A DNA stretch of 64,000 nucleotides from CAVIQK01 sp964613035 (GTDB taxonomy: Bacteria; Bacillota; Clostridia; Christensenellales; DTU072), in the NCBI GenBank assembly GCA_964613035.1, contig CAZTFQ010000001.1, positions 93,940 through 157,939 of the forward strand, given 5' to 3'. Below, one piece after another: positions 26,930-35,557 of the stretch. The notes beneath the pieces are model-generated. The model was not told the origin of the DNA. It worked only from the letters and a program-made list of their open reading frames with translations, and searched no databases. The position numbers and the translations under genes are program-made. Positions within the stretch are counted from its first letter, which is position 1. The number at the start of each line of letters is the position of its first letter.

Positions 26930-28075
26930 ATGGAAGATAAAAATAAAAATCTCTCCTCGGAAATAGCCGAGTCCGAGTCTATGGAAAAAATGCCTCTCGA
27001 GGAAGAACTGTCCGCCGCTCCCGTAGAAAACGTCGAAGCGGGGACTCTATTGACCGAAAAAGAAGCCGAAGACGATCTTCACGGAGAAAATCTTAACGAC
27101 CGCGTTAAGATACTGTCTCCCGGTATGACCGTACTGAAAAGATTTTTCCGTTCCAAGTTGTCCGTTATAGGACTGGTGGTGCTGATCGTGTTGTTCCTGT
27201 TCTCTTTCGTGGGACCGTTGTTTTCGCCTTACGGAGAGGACGATATGGATGCCTCCGCGGGAAAAGATTTGGTTAATACCACCTTTATCGAGTACGAAGT
27301 CAACGGAGAGACTTACACAGCGTATTACATCGCGGTTACCGGTACTACTTCCAATATCAAAGCGGATCCTTCGGCGGAGCACTGGCTGGGGACCGACGAT
27401 TACGGCAAAGACATCTTCACCAGACTTATGTACGGCGGAAGAATATCTCTGACCATAGGAATAGTGGTTATATTGCTGGAGACCGTATTGGGCGTTATCT
27501 TAGGCGGTCTGGCGGGATACTTCGGCGGATGGGTAGACAATCTCATCATGCGTATAGTGGACATCATCTACTGTATACCGCAGATACCGATTATGTTGAT
27601 ACTCTCGGCGATGTTCACGTCTCTGGGGATAGAGAGCGTATTGAGACTCTATTATATGATGGGAATATTGACCTTGCTCGGTTGGGCGGGTACCGCAAGA
27701 CTGGTAAGAGGACAGATATTGTCTTTAAGAGAGCAAGAGTTTATGCTGGCTGCCAAGTGTACGGGACTGTCCACCTGGAGGAAGATATTCAATCATCTTA
27801 TCCCCAACGTTCTTCCTCAGCTCATCGTTTCGATGACTCTGGGACTGGGGAGCATCATTCTTACCGAGGCGACGTTAGGCTTCCTCGGACTGGGTGCGCC
27901 TCTCAACACGGCGACCTGGGGCAGTATGCTCAACTATGCGACCAGATCCGAGTATCTCAACGGTTATCCCAATTTTTGGATACCTGCAGGCGTATGCGTA
28001 ACGCTGGCGATACTGGCGTTCAACTTCGTCGGAGACGGTTTACGCGACGCATTCGACCCGAAAGCGAAGAGGTAA
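26930..28075 (+). CDS. oppC: OppC-like peptide ABC transporter permease, importer 1
   Basis: A 381-residue permease from the ATG at 26930, chosen because GAGG lies five bases upstream; the in-frame GTG at 26924 overlaps that site. An acidic cytoplasmic leader of about 65 residues precedes helix 1. The first extracellular loop is about 75 residues and leads into WLGTDDYGKDIFTRLMYG, the usual OppC entry to the core. The coupling loop is AAKCTGLSTWRKIFNHLIPN. This ordinary OppC is the reference for the RCC1-bearing homologue at 47075-49006. Confidence 0.94.
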   Translation: MEDKNKNLSSEIAESESMEKMPLEEELSAAPVENVEAGTLLTEKEAEDDLHGENLNDRVKILSPGMTVLKRFFRSKLSVIGLVVLIVLFLFSFVGPLFSPYGEDDMDASAGKDLVNTTFIEYEVNGETYTAYYIAVTGTTSNIKADPSAEHWLGTDDYGKDIFTRLMYGGRISLTIGIVVILLETVLGVILGGLAGYFGGWVDNLIMRIVDIIYCIPQIPIMLILSAMFTSLGIESVLRLYYMMGILTLLGWAGTARLVRGQILSLREQEFMLAAKCTGLSTWRKIFNHLIPNVLPQLIVSMTLGLGSIILTEATLGFLGLGAPLNTATWGSMLNYATRSEYLNGYPNFWIPAGVCVTLAILAFNFVGDGLRDAFDPKAKR

Positions 28076-28082
28076 TAAGAAA

Positions 28083-29375
28083 ATGGCAAACAAATCCGAA
28101 ACTAAATCTCATTACATTTCCGCTAAGGAATCTCGGCGTATAGCCAAAGAAAACAGTGCGAAAATCAAATACTATGAGAAGAGAAAGAAGCGCAAAGTAG
28201 TAGAAGCGGAATTCACGACGCAGATGAAGGACGACGCCAATCTGGTGGAGTTCGATAATCTCAAGACGTATTTCTTCACCGACGCTGGCGTGGTTAAGTC
28301 CGTTAACGGCGTCACCTTTTCCATCCCCGAGGGGAGCACGGTCGGCGTAGTCGGCGAGTCGGGTTGCGGCAAGAGCGTGACGAGTCTGTCTTTAATGCAG
28401 CTGGTCCAGGGACCCACGGGACAGATAGTGGAAGGTGAAATACGTTTTCGCACCCATGCGTTCAAAAAGGACTCTACGGGAAAGAAGATTCCCGTGTACG
28501 AAACAGACGACGAAGGTAACGTCGTCCTTGACGAAAAGGGTAAGCCCGTCAAGAAGAAAAACGAGCTCGGCGGGACTCTATTCGAGATGGAGGACAAGGT
28601 CTACGATATAGCCAAGATGCCTACCGAGGCGATGAGGTCTATAAGAGGAAGAGAAATTGCGATGATCTTCCAAGAGCCGATGACCAGTCTCAACCCCGTC
28701 TTCACCATAGGCAATCAGCTGGATGAAGTTTCTAAACTTCACATAGCCGATTTACCCAAGGATAAAATCAAAGCAAGAAGCATCGAGATGCTCAATCGAG
28801 TGGGAATAGCCGACGCGGAAGGCGTGTACAAAAAATATCCTCACGAGTTGTCCGGCGGTATGAGACAGAGAGTAATGATAGCCATGGCTCTCATCTGCGA
28901 CCCTAAACTCATCGTAGCCGACGAGCCGACCACGGCTCTCGACGTCACCATTCAGGCACAGATACTGGATCTGTTACGCGATATTAAGGAGAAAAACAAG
29001 AGCAGTATCCTTCTTATCACTCACGATCTGGGCGTGGTTGCGGAGATGGCGGACTACGTAGTCGTCATGTATGCCGGTAAAATCATCGAAATGGGCACCA
29101 CGGAAGACATCTTCGACCGTCCTCTGCACCCCTATACTGTCGGATTGCAGAAGAGTAAGCCCACCGTGGACGACGACGATACCAAGGAACTGTATTGTAT
29201 CCCCGGTTTCGTCCCCAATCCCGTCGATATGCCCGATTACTGTTATTTCAGAGACCGTTGCGACAGATGTATGAAAAAGTGCGCGGGAGAATATCCGGAG
29301 CTTATTAGCGTGACCGATACTCATAAAGTCGCTTGCTACCTGTACGAGGACTCCAAGGAGATAGATAATGTCTGA
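28083..29375 (+). CDS. oppD: OppD-like ATPase, importer 1
   Basis: A 430-residue ATP-binding subunit. A basic N-terminal extension of about 50 residues precedes the ABC domain. Walker A is GESGCGKS (91-98), the signature LSGGMRQR, and Walker B LIVADEPTTALD. Between Walker A and the Q-loop (MIFQEPMTSLNP) there is an insertion of about 45 mostly charged residues (about 121-165), unlike standard OppD. The C-terminal oligopeptide-transporter domain keeps the cysteine cluster CYFRDRCDRCMKKC, which in relatives can bind [4Fe-4S]. Its end overlaps the oppF start by eight bases. Confidence 0.93.
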   Translation: MANKSETKSHYISAKESRRIAKENSAKIKYYEKRKKRKVVEAEFTTQMKDDANLVEFDNLKTYFFTDAGVVKSVNGVTFSIPEGSTVGVVGESGCGKSVTSLSLMQLVQGPTGQIVEGEIRFRTHAFKKDSTGKKIPVYETDDEGNVVLDEKGKPVKKKNELGGTLFEMEDKVYDIAKMPTEAMRSIRGREIAMIFQEPMTSLNPVFTIGNQLDEVSKLHIADLPKDKIKARSIEMLNRVGIADAEGVYKKYPHELSGGMRQRVMIAMALICDPKLIVADEPTTALDVTIQAQILDLLRDIKEKNKSSILLITHDLGVVAEMADYVVVMYAGKIIEMGTTEDIFDRPLHPYTVGLQKSKPTVDDDDTKELYCIPGFVPNPVDMPDYCYFRDRCDRCMKKCAGEYPELISVTDTHKVACYLYEDSKEIDNV

Positions 29376-30483
29376 AAACATCGAAAATAAAATCACTCCC
29401 GACGAAAAACCCCTTCTCGAGGTCAAACACCTCAAGAAATACTTCGTCGCGGACACCAATTTCTTCGGCAAGCCTATCAAGTTTTTGAGAGCGGTGGACG
29501 ACGTTTCGTTTACTCTGGAAAAGGGCAAGACCTTAGGCATAGTCGGTGAATCCGGTTGCGGAAAAACCACTATGGGCAGGACCCTTCTCAGACTCTACGA
29601 CATAACCGGCGGCGAAATATATTTTAACGGAAAAGAGGTTTCGAAAATCCGTAATTCCGAGTTTGAAAAGCTCCGCCCCAGAATGCAGATGATATTCCAG
29701 GACCCGTACGCCAGTCTCTCTCCCCGTATGAGAGTGGGCGAGATTATAGGCGAAGCCGCGCTCGAACATAAAATCGTCGATAAAGAGCATTACAGAGAAT
29801 ACGTGCTTCAGGTGATGAAGATGTGCGGTCTTCAGCCGCATTACTTCGAGAGATATCCTCACGAGTTTTCGGGCGGTCAGAGACAGCGTATATGCATAGC
29901 CAGAGCGCTGGCGCTGAAACCCGAGCTGGTCGTGTGCGACGAGCCCGTATCGGCTCTCGACGTGTCCATTCAGGCGCAGGTCATCAATATGCTGAGAGAC
30001 TTGCAAAAGGAACTGGGACTGGCGTATATCTTCATAACCCACGACTTGTCGGTAGTCAAACACATCTCGGACAACATCGGCGTCATGTACCTCGGACAGA
30101 TGGTGGAATACGCGTCTAAGGAGCAGATCTTTTCCAATACGCTTCACCCGTATACCAAGGCTCTGTTCTCGGCGGTTCCCGTTCCGGATCCTCACGTCAA
30201 GATGAACAGGATAATCCTGCAGGGCGATATTCCGTCTCCGGTCAATCCTCCCGAAGGTTGCCGCTTCCATACCCGTTGCAGCAGTTGCATGGATATTTGT
30301 AAGCGTTATAGCCCGAGATACAGAGAGATAGAGCCCGGTCATTACTGCGCCTGCCACCTCTACGATACGGAAGAAATGCTCTCCAATTATAAAGAGAGAG
30401 ACCGCCTCGCCGAGATGGAAAAAGCCTCTATCGAGAAGCTTAAAGCCGAGAAGAATGAAAAGAAAAAGAAGAGAAAAGGCTGA
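29368..30483 (+). CDS. oppF: OppF-like ATPase, importer 1
   Basis: A 371-residue ATP-binding subunit. Walker A is GESGCGKT (60-67), the Q-loop MIFQDPYASLSPRM, the signature FSGGQRQR and Walker B VVCDEPVSALD. The C-terminal domain has a cysteine group (CRFHTRCSSCMDIC) and a lysine-rich end (EKNEKKKKRKG). No insertion is present between strand GEIYFNG and the Q-loop, in contrast to the second importer's OppF. GGAGATA precedes the ATG. The next gene starts inside its 3' end. Confidence 0.94.
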   Translation: MSENIENKITPDEKPLLEVKHLKKYFVADTNFFGKPIKFLRAVDDVSFTLEKGKTLGIVGESGCGKTTMGRTLLRLYDITGGEIYFNGKEVSKIRNSEFEKLRPRMQMIFQDPYASLSPRMRVGEIIGEAALEHKIVDKEHYREYVLQVMKMCGLQPHYFERYPHEFSGGQRQRICIARALALKPELVVCDEPVSALDVSIQAQVINMLRDLQKELGLAYIFITHDLSVVKHISDNIGVMYLGQMVEYASKEQIFSNTLHPYTKALFSAVPVPDPHVKMNRIILQGDIPSPVNPPEGCRFHTRCSSCMDICKRYSPRYREIEPGHYCACHLYDTEEMLSNYKERDRLAEMEKASIEKLKAEKNEKKKKRKG

Positions 30484-30703
30484 GCTGGATACGGAAACCA
30501 CAATAGCCGATATGAACGTGGAAGGCTTCTCCTGGTACGACCCGTCGAGGAAGAAAAACCCCGACGCTCCGCCGGTGAGTCTCACGAAGGGCGAACGTCG
30601 CGCGATGATAAAAGCGGCGCTTGCGGTACTCGCTCCGTTTATATTGTGTGTGGTGGCGGCTTTCGCACTCGTGTACTTCATCGCATACGCGTGGCTAAAA
30701 TGA
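30455..30703 (+). CDS. Small one-helix membrane protein at the end of importer 1
   Basis: An 82-residue protein overlapping the last 29 bases of oppF in another frame. It has a basic, lysine/arginine-rich N-terminus, a conserved-looking linker (FSWYDPSRKKNP) and one long C-terminal hydrophobic segment (about 53-81). No family is recognised. The second importer ends with an 81-residue protein of the same plan at the same place. This makes it likely to be real and perhaps a transporter accessory subunit, although the sequences share little beyond the architecture. Confidence 0.65.
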   Translation: MKRKRREKAELDTETTIADMNVEGFSWYDPSRKKNPDAPPVSLTKGERRAMIKAALAVLAPFILCVVAAFALVYFIAYAWLK

Positions 30704-30725
30704 TATTTAATTTATGGAGAACGAT

Positions 30726-33700
30726 ATGAAAAGAAAAGCTTTGATCGTAATTACGATTTTGATTTTAATACTTGCCGTGGCAACGGTGCTTACCGCTTGC
30801 GACCCCGATGAACCGGGTTCGGGTAGCGGCTCCGGTACTCCCTCGGGTACTCCTTCCGGTACTCCCGGTACGACGCTCGGTGACGTTAGCATAACTTATA
30901 CCGCAATCGACGGCATAAAATACGCAGACGACAATCCTACTTCGGTCGAGAAAGGAAGCTCTCTGGACTTTGCATTCGAAGTTAACGTCTTCTATGAGGG
31001 GACTCCCGTAGTCAAAATCAACGACAGAGAACGAGAAGTGTCCTACGACGAAGATACCTACACGTATACTTGTCATGTAGGCAGTATCATCAGAGATTCC
31101 GTAGTACAGATCGAGGGCATCTCGGAGGCAAAACCTACAGTGTATACCAGCGAGAGCGGTAACGGTACGATAGAAAGTCCCTTCCTCGTCAAGAAACCTA
31201 TCGACTTGGTCGAAATGGCAGACGTTATCAATAACGAAGGTTCTCAGGATTCTTCCGCAATGAAAATCCTCGGTTATTATAAGCTCTGCAACGATATCGA
31301 TTTAAGAGGAGAAGAAATAGACGTCATCGGCGACGGTAGCAACAATCACGCGTTTTTCGGCGGTTATTTCAACGGCGACGGTTATACGATCTCCAACTTC
31401 GAAATCAACGCGGACGGAAAAGACTACGTAGGACTCTTCGGAATAGTTCAGGCGTACAATTGGCTAAGCTTTACCGGCGGTGTTATTTACGAACTTAAGA
31501 TATCCGACTTCACCGTAACCGCACGCAACACCGGCAGTACCGTATTGTGCGGCGGTCTCGTGGGACAAGGCTTCGGCGCTACGCTGATACTCTGCGAAGC
31601 CACCGACGGTTCTATAGAAATATACGGCGACGACAACAACTTTTCGTACGCGGGCGGTCTCGTGGGACTGCAGAGAGCCTTCGAAGATCCCTTCTATTCG
31701 AAAATCGCTTATTGCTCCACCGACAACGTCGATATCAACTGTAATTCAGGTTCGACTTTCGTCGCGGGCGGCATAGCGGGTTACGTATATTCCGCAGACG
31801 AATATATCGTATCCGTTGTCCACAACTGTTATACCACGGGCGACGTAACGGGCGCTTTCTATTCCGGCGGCATCGTAGGCTGGCTGGGGACCAATTCGTC
31901 CGTAGTCAATTGTTATTCTACCGGTGACGTCACCGCGGATACTCGTATCAAAGATGAAAAAAACGCCAAAATGTATTGCTACGCGTACTCGGGCGGAATA
32001 GTAGGCTTGGCACAAAACGAAACCGCCATAGTCGACTGCTTCTCCCTCGGCAAGCAAGAAGCTTCCGCGGCTCTGGGTAGCAAATATTGCAATACGGGCG
32101 GAATAGTAGGCTCCGTTGACGACCCGTACGCGGACGATTACAATAGCGGTTACGAAGCCAGCGTCTACAACTGCTACGTAGGTACTTCGGATGCCTTTAA
32201 TCCCACGTCGGCTTCCGATATCAGGAATAAACTGTATTGGCACAGACTCGACTGGATCGTCGAGGACGGAAAACTCCCCCTCATCAATAACGGCACGAGC
32301 ATCGTCGACGAGGACGGCAATGAAATTAAGAACTATTCTTACGCTATTACTCTCGACTTCGGCGAGTATAAGGATTCGAACGACTCCTCCAAGTACGTCA
32401 TAGTCATTCAGGACCAGTACGAAGCAATGTCGTTCTGGTATCAGATATACTCGTATTATGCGACTTCCGGCGGCGGATACGGCATACCTGCCGCGATTAA
32501 AGCCAAAGGTAGCAGCGCGTCTTATTCGTATTTCTTCGACGCGGAAAAGACTCTTCACGTCCCTGCGGGTTTCGTTCCCACCAGAACGATGACTCTCTAC
32601 GTAGGATTTTCCGATTATTCGGAAATATCCGATGTCTATTACGTTATTGCTCAGACCGATTCCGAACATGCCGAAAAAGTCGTCTTGACTCTCACCACCG
32701 AATGGGACGATTCGGCGGGTGCATTCGTATTCGTTTGCGAAGATTCCTACGGCAGTCATAGCGGGACGTATTCCTACGACGGCAAGATTTTGACCTTCAA
32801 CGATGCAAGATTCGGTCGTTACTACAATACGGGTTCTATTTACAGTCAACAGTCTAACACTTATAACGGTATTATCGAAGACGGCAAAATTAAGCTCTTC
32901 GGCGGTCTGTATACCGTCACGGACGAAGACGGCTCTCAGGCGGAAGTGGAGTTGATCGACGAGACCGCTCCCCTCATCGCGATAAAAGCGTCATCCGCCG
33001 TATCTGGCAGTTATTATTATAAGAACAACGACACGACGTACGTGTACGTATTCTATACCGACGGAACGTGTGAAGAAATCAGCTACAAAGCCGGATTCGT
33101 GAATTACGACGCTTTCAGCGGCGAATACTCCTTCACAGACAACGGCAATATAAAAATAGACGCCTATTCTCTGTGCGAAGCCGTAGTGTCCGACGGCGTT
33201 ATCGTCTCCGTAGACGGCAACCAAGTTTCTCCCGCGGACGGCTACAGAGGAGTATGGTATCTGTCTTCCAAGTCCGACAAGCGTTATGAATTCGATGGTG
33301 CGGGCAACTGGAGATATTATTACTACGGTTATATCGGCGGTAACGAGTCGAGAATAGACGGCGCGTCCGGAACCTATAGTATACAGGACGTCGACGGCTC
33401 TATAGTGCTCGATAACGGCTACACGGCGTATATCGGCGAGGACGGATTATTGAACGTAGTCGGCGGCGACGACGGTTACGTCTACGGTCAGAAAAACGGC
33501 AACTACGGCGTTTGGACTGATGCCGACGGTGCTACGGAACTCCGTCTCGAGGGTATCGCTAAAAACGGCGTCGGCAACGCGAGAATCATCTATTACAACA
33601 GAACGGACAGCATAACCTATAAGGGTATCTACGATTTGACTTATTCTACCGATATGCTGGAAGAAGGCGTCATTTGCCTATTCTATGAAGGAGATATCTT

Positions 33701-35033
33701 CGGCAGACTCCGTTACGACGCGGCTAGCGGAGTACTCGACGGCGACGTGTACGATCAGTCCACGGGCGAGAATATCCCCTATACCCTCTATAGACAGGAC
33801 GAATATCTCGGAGAATGGCTGATAGACAAGACCGTAGCGGGAGACGAATACACCTTGACCTTCAACGGTTTCGGTTCTTATAAATCGCAATATGCTCCCG
33901 TCTCGGGAAAACTCACCATCGTAATGGGCGACTCTAGCCCCGTCGAAGTGGATTACGTTTTGGAAAACGGCACTCTGTCGGGATATTTCGTCTTCGACGG
34001 CATAACCTTCAACCTCTCGTTCAACGACGGTAAAAATACGATAACGATAGTCGGTGCGGACGACAGTCAAAATCTCTTCAGAGACAACGAGCTGAGCGGA
34101 AAGGTCTTCTTGGACGAAGACGGCGTCTCGTACTCTTTCGAAGGCGACGGCACCGAGAACGGCGGCACCCTTACGGTCGGCAACGACACTTATTCTTATA
34201 TTATCGGAGCGGGCGACGGCGTAGCCATCGTCTACGAGCAGGATAAGGAAGCGGGCTCGCTGTCTATAGAGACCGGTGAAGCGGGCAGATATTACAGCCT
34301 GCAACTTAAAGGAAACGTCGTGAAACTCGGCGAGAAGCTGGACTTCACCGGAGAATGGGCGGTCAACGGAATCTATGACGATTCTCTCGTCGTCGGTACT
34401 GCCGATCTGGACGGCAACGTCTACGTCAAGACTCCTATGGAGACGAGTGACGCAAATAACAAGAACTATAAGATAGAAGGAAACTTCAAAGTCAGCGCCG
34501 ACGATTATCTTTATTACGCGGTCAACAGCGATATGACGATGTATTTCATTAAATTGAAAGACAATCTCTTCGTACTGTCTCTGTACCTCGATTGGTTCAA
34601 TTATTCCTCCGCGGAAGTCGACTCCGACGAGGATGAAGACGCTACTTGGAATTATAGCTACGTAACCTCGTCCGATGAATTGAAAGGTTCCTGGGTCAAT
34701 GAAAAGAGCTCTCAGAAGTACTCATTCGACGGCACCGGATGCAACCCCGAGTTTATGGGTATATATGCCGTAGGCAACGTGAACAACAACAGCGTTTCCG
34801 ATATGTACTACTACGCGCAATGTAAACGTAAGGACGGCAACGGTATCGATTACATCGTCGTCAACTCCTATGCCGCCGCATTCAAGATCGTGTTCTGCGA
34901 CGTAGTAGAAGGATCCGACGTCGATCAATATCGCAACGAGGACCATACGAGAGCGTTCACTCTCGTGGCGGTCGATCTCTCCGACTACGATCTCCTCAAC
35001 AGAGATTTCGACGTTACGCCGTCAGAGGAATAA
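30726..35033 (+). CDS. Very large GLUG-repeat lipoprotein with tandem beta modules
   Basis: A 1435-residue surface lipoprotein from the ATG at 30726, chosen over 30714 because GGAGA lies five bases upstream. The signal peptide ends LTAC with Cys25, followed by a Gly/Ser/Thr/Pro linker. Residues about 140-500 contain GLUG-type beta-helix repeats (YVGLFGIV, CGGLVGQGFG, AGGLVGL, AGGIAGYV, SGGIVGWLG). From about 650 to 1400 there are roughly eight degenerate modules of 60-90 residues, each opening G-x-W/Y and rich in Tyr, Asp and Gly (YRGVWYLSSKSDKRYEFDG, YLGEWLIDK, FTGEWAVNG, LKGSWVNEKSSQKYSFDG). No enzyme motif is seen. Adhesion or ligand capture next to the importer is plausible. Confidence 0.85.
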   Translation: MKRKALIVITILILILAVATVLTACDPDEPGSGSGSGTPSGTPSGTPGTTLGDVSITYTAIDGIKYADDNPTSVEKGSSLDFAFEVNVFYEGTPVVKINDREREVSYDEDTYTYTCHVGSIIRDSVVQIEGISEAKPTVYTSESGNGTIESPFLVKKPIDLVEMADVINNEGSQDSSAMKILGYYKLCNDIDLRGEEIDVIGDGSNNHAFFGGYFNGDGYTISNFEINADGKDYVGLFGIVQAYNWLSFTGGVIYELKISDFTVTARNTGSTVLCGGLVGQGFGATLILCEATDGSIEIYGDDNNFSYAGGLVGLQRAFEDPFYSKIAYCSTDNVDINCNSGSTFVAGGIAGYVYSADEYIVSVVHNCYTTGDVTGAFYSGGIVGWLGTNSSVVNCYSTGDVTADTRIKDEKNAKMYCYAYSGGIVGLAQNETAIVDCFSLGKQEASAALGSKYCNTGGIVGSVDDPYADDYNSGYEASVYNCYVGTSDAFNPTSASDIRNKLYWHRLDWIVEDGKLPLINNGTSIVDEDGNEIKNYSYAITLDFGEYKDSNDSSKYVIVIQDQYEAMSFWYQIYSYYATSGGGYGIPAAIKAKGSSASYSYFFDAEKTLHVPAGFVPTRTMTLYVGFSDYSEISDVYYVIAQTDSEHAEKVVLTLTTEWDDSAGAFVFVCEDSYGSHSGTYSYDGKILTFNDARFGRYYNTGSIYSQQSNTYNGIIEDGKIKLFGGLYTVTDEDGSQAEVELIDETAPLIAIKASSAVSGSYYYKNNDTTYVYVFYTDGTCEEISYKAGFVNYDAFSGEYSFTDNGNIKIDAYSLCEAVVSDGVIVSVDGNQVSPADGYRGVWYLSSKSDKRYEFDGAGNWRYYYYGYIGGNESRIDGASGTYSIQDVDGSIVLDNGYTAYIGEDGLLNVVGGDDGYVYGQKNGNYGVWTDADGATELRLEGIAKNGVGNARIIYYNRTDSITYKGIYDLTYSTDMLEEGVICLFYEGDIFGRLRYDAASGVLDGDVYDQSTGENIPYTLYRQDEYLGEWLIDKTVAGDEYTLTFNGFGSYKSQYAPVSGKLTIVMGDSSPVEVDYVLENGTLSGYFVFDGITFNLSFNDGKNTITIVGADDSQNLFRDNELSGKVFLDEDGVSYSFEGDGTENGGTLTVGNDTYSYIIGAGDGVAIVYEQDKEAGSLSIETGEAGRYYSLQLKGNVVKLGEKLDFTGEWAVNGIYDDSLVVGTADLDGNVYVKTPMETSDANNKNYKIEGNFKVSADDYLYYAVNSDMTMYFIKLKDNLFVLSLYLDWFNYSSAEVDSDEDEDATWNYSYVTSSDELKGSWVNEKSSQKYSFDGTGCNPEFMGIYAVGNVNNNSVSDMYYYAQCKRKDGNGIDYIVVNSYAAAFKIVFCDVVEGSDVDQYRNEDHTRAFTLVAVDLSDYDLLNRDFDVTPSEE

Positions 35034-35035
35034 AA

Positions 35036-35233
35036 ATGATAGATATAGACAGAATCAATTTCCTCGCAAGGAAGTCTAAGTCGGAAGGTCTGACGGAAGA
35101 AGAAAAGCAAGAGCAGGCAGTCCTCAGACGCGCTTATATCGACAGCGTCCTCGGTAGTCTGAAAAGCGAGCTCGACAATACCTATATCGTAGAGCCCGAC
35201 GGGACTAAGAGAAAAGTCTCTAAAAAGGACTGA
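35036..35233 (+). CDS. DUF896 / UPF0291 (YnzC-like) small protein
   Basis: A 65-residue cytoplasmic protein matching the DUF896 family of Bacillota (YnzC/YmzC type). It contains INFLARKSKSEGLTEEEKQE and AVLRRAYIDSVLGSLKSEL, the two halves of the family's helical hairpin, plus the TYIVEPDGTKRKV tail. AGAGGA lies six bases before the ATG, two bases after the stop of the large lipoprotein. The molecular role of the family is not established. A clean terminator follows, closing the importer 1 operon. Confidence 0.88.
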   Translation: MIDIDRINFLARKSKSEGLTEEEKQEQAVLRRAYIDSVLGSLKSELDNTYIVEPDGTKRKVSKKD

Positions 35234-35254
35234 CGTTCTTAATAACAATTACCG

Positions 35255-35283
35255 ATCTCCGTGCAATCGCACGGAGATTTTTT
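35255..35283 (+). terminator. Terminator closing the importer 1 operon
   Basis: ATCTCCGTGC (35255-35264), an AATC loop, GCACGGAGAT (35269-35278), then a six-base T-run that begins with the last stem base. Confidence 0.9.
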
Positions 35284-35427
35284 ATTGTGTAAAAAAAGTT
35301 TTACAATTTTCACATACATTTCACTTTTAAAAAGTGCGATATTTGTAAGTCGGTGGTATGTTCGTTTTTTATAATGTGTGCGTAAACCTGTGGGATCTCC
35401 TAATATTTTTCGTTTCACGGGTTTATT

Positions 35428-35520
35428 CGTCACAAGGGCGGAAGGTGACGAAAGGTTGTCGGAGACGACGTACGGTCCGACAGCCTGTAGTCGAGGAGAG
35501 TCACATAACTCTCCTCGACT
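35428..35520 (+). ncRNA. Candidate structured leader with three tandem hairpins
   Basis: Hairpin 1: CGTCAC (35428-35433) with GTGACG (35445-35450). Hairpin 2: TGTCGGA (35457-35463) with TCCGACA (35476-35482). Hairpin 3: a perfect 13-bp stem, AGTCGAGGAGAGT (35489-35501) with its complement (35508-35520), loop CACATA. None is followed by a T-run. The third stem encloses a GAGGAG sequence. The array ends 37 bases before the kinase ATG. I recognise no known riboswitch class. Confidence 0.4.
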
Positions 35521-35557
35521 AAAAAATGTCTTTTAATTAAGAGGAAATAGTGTTACA

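Larger units (their letters stand above)
35234..35557. other. Intergenic region: terminator plus structured leader of the kinase operon
   Basis: 324 bases without a gene. It contains the terminator at 35255-35283, a candidate -10 TATAAT at 35370-35375 with no good -35, and three consecutive hairpins at 35428-35520 upstream of the LytS-like kinase. Confidence 0.7.
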
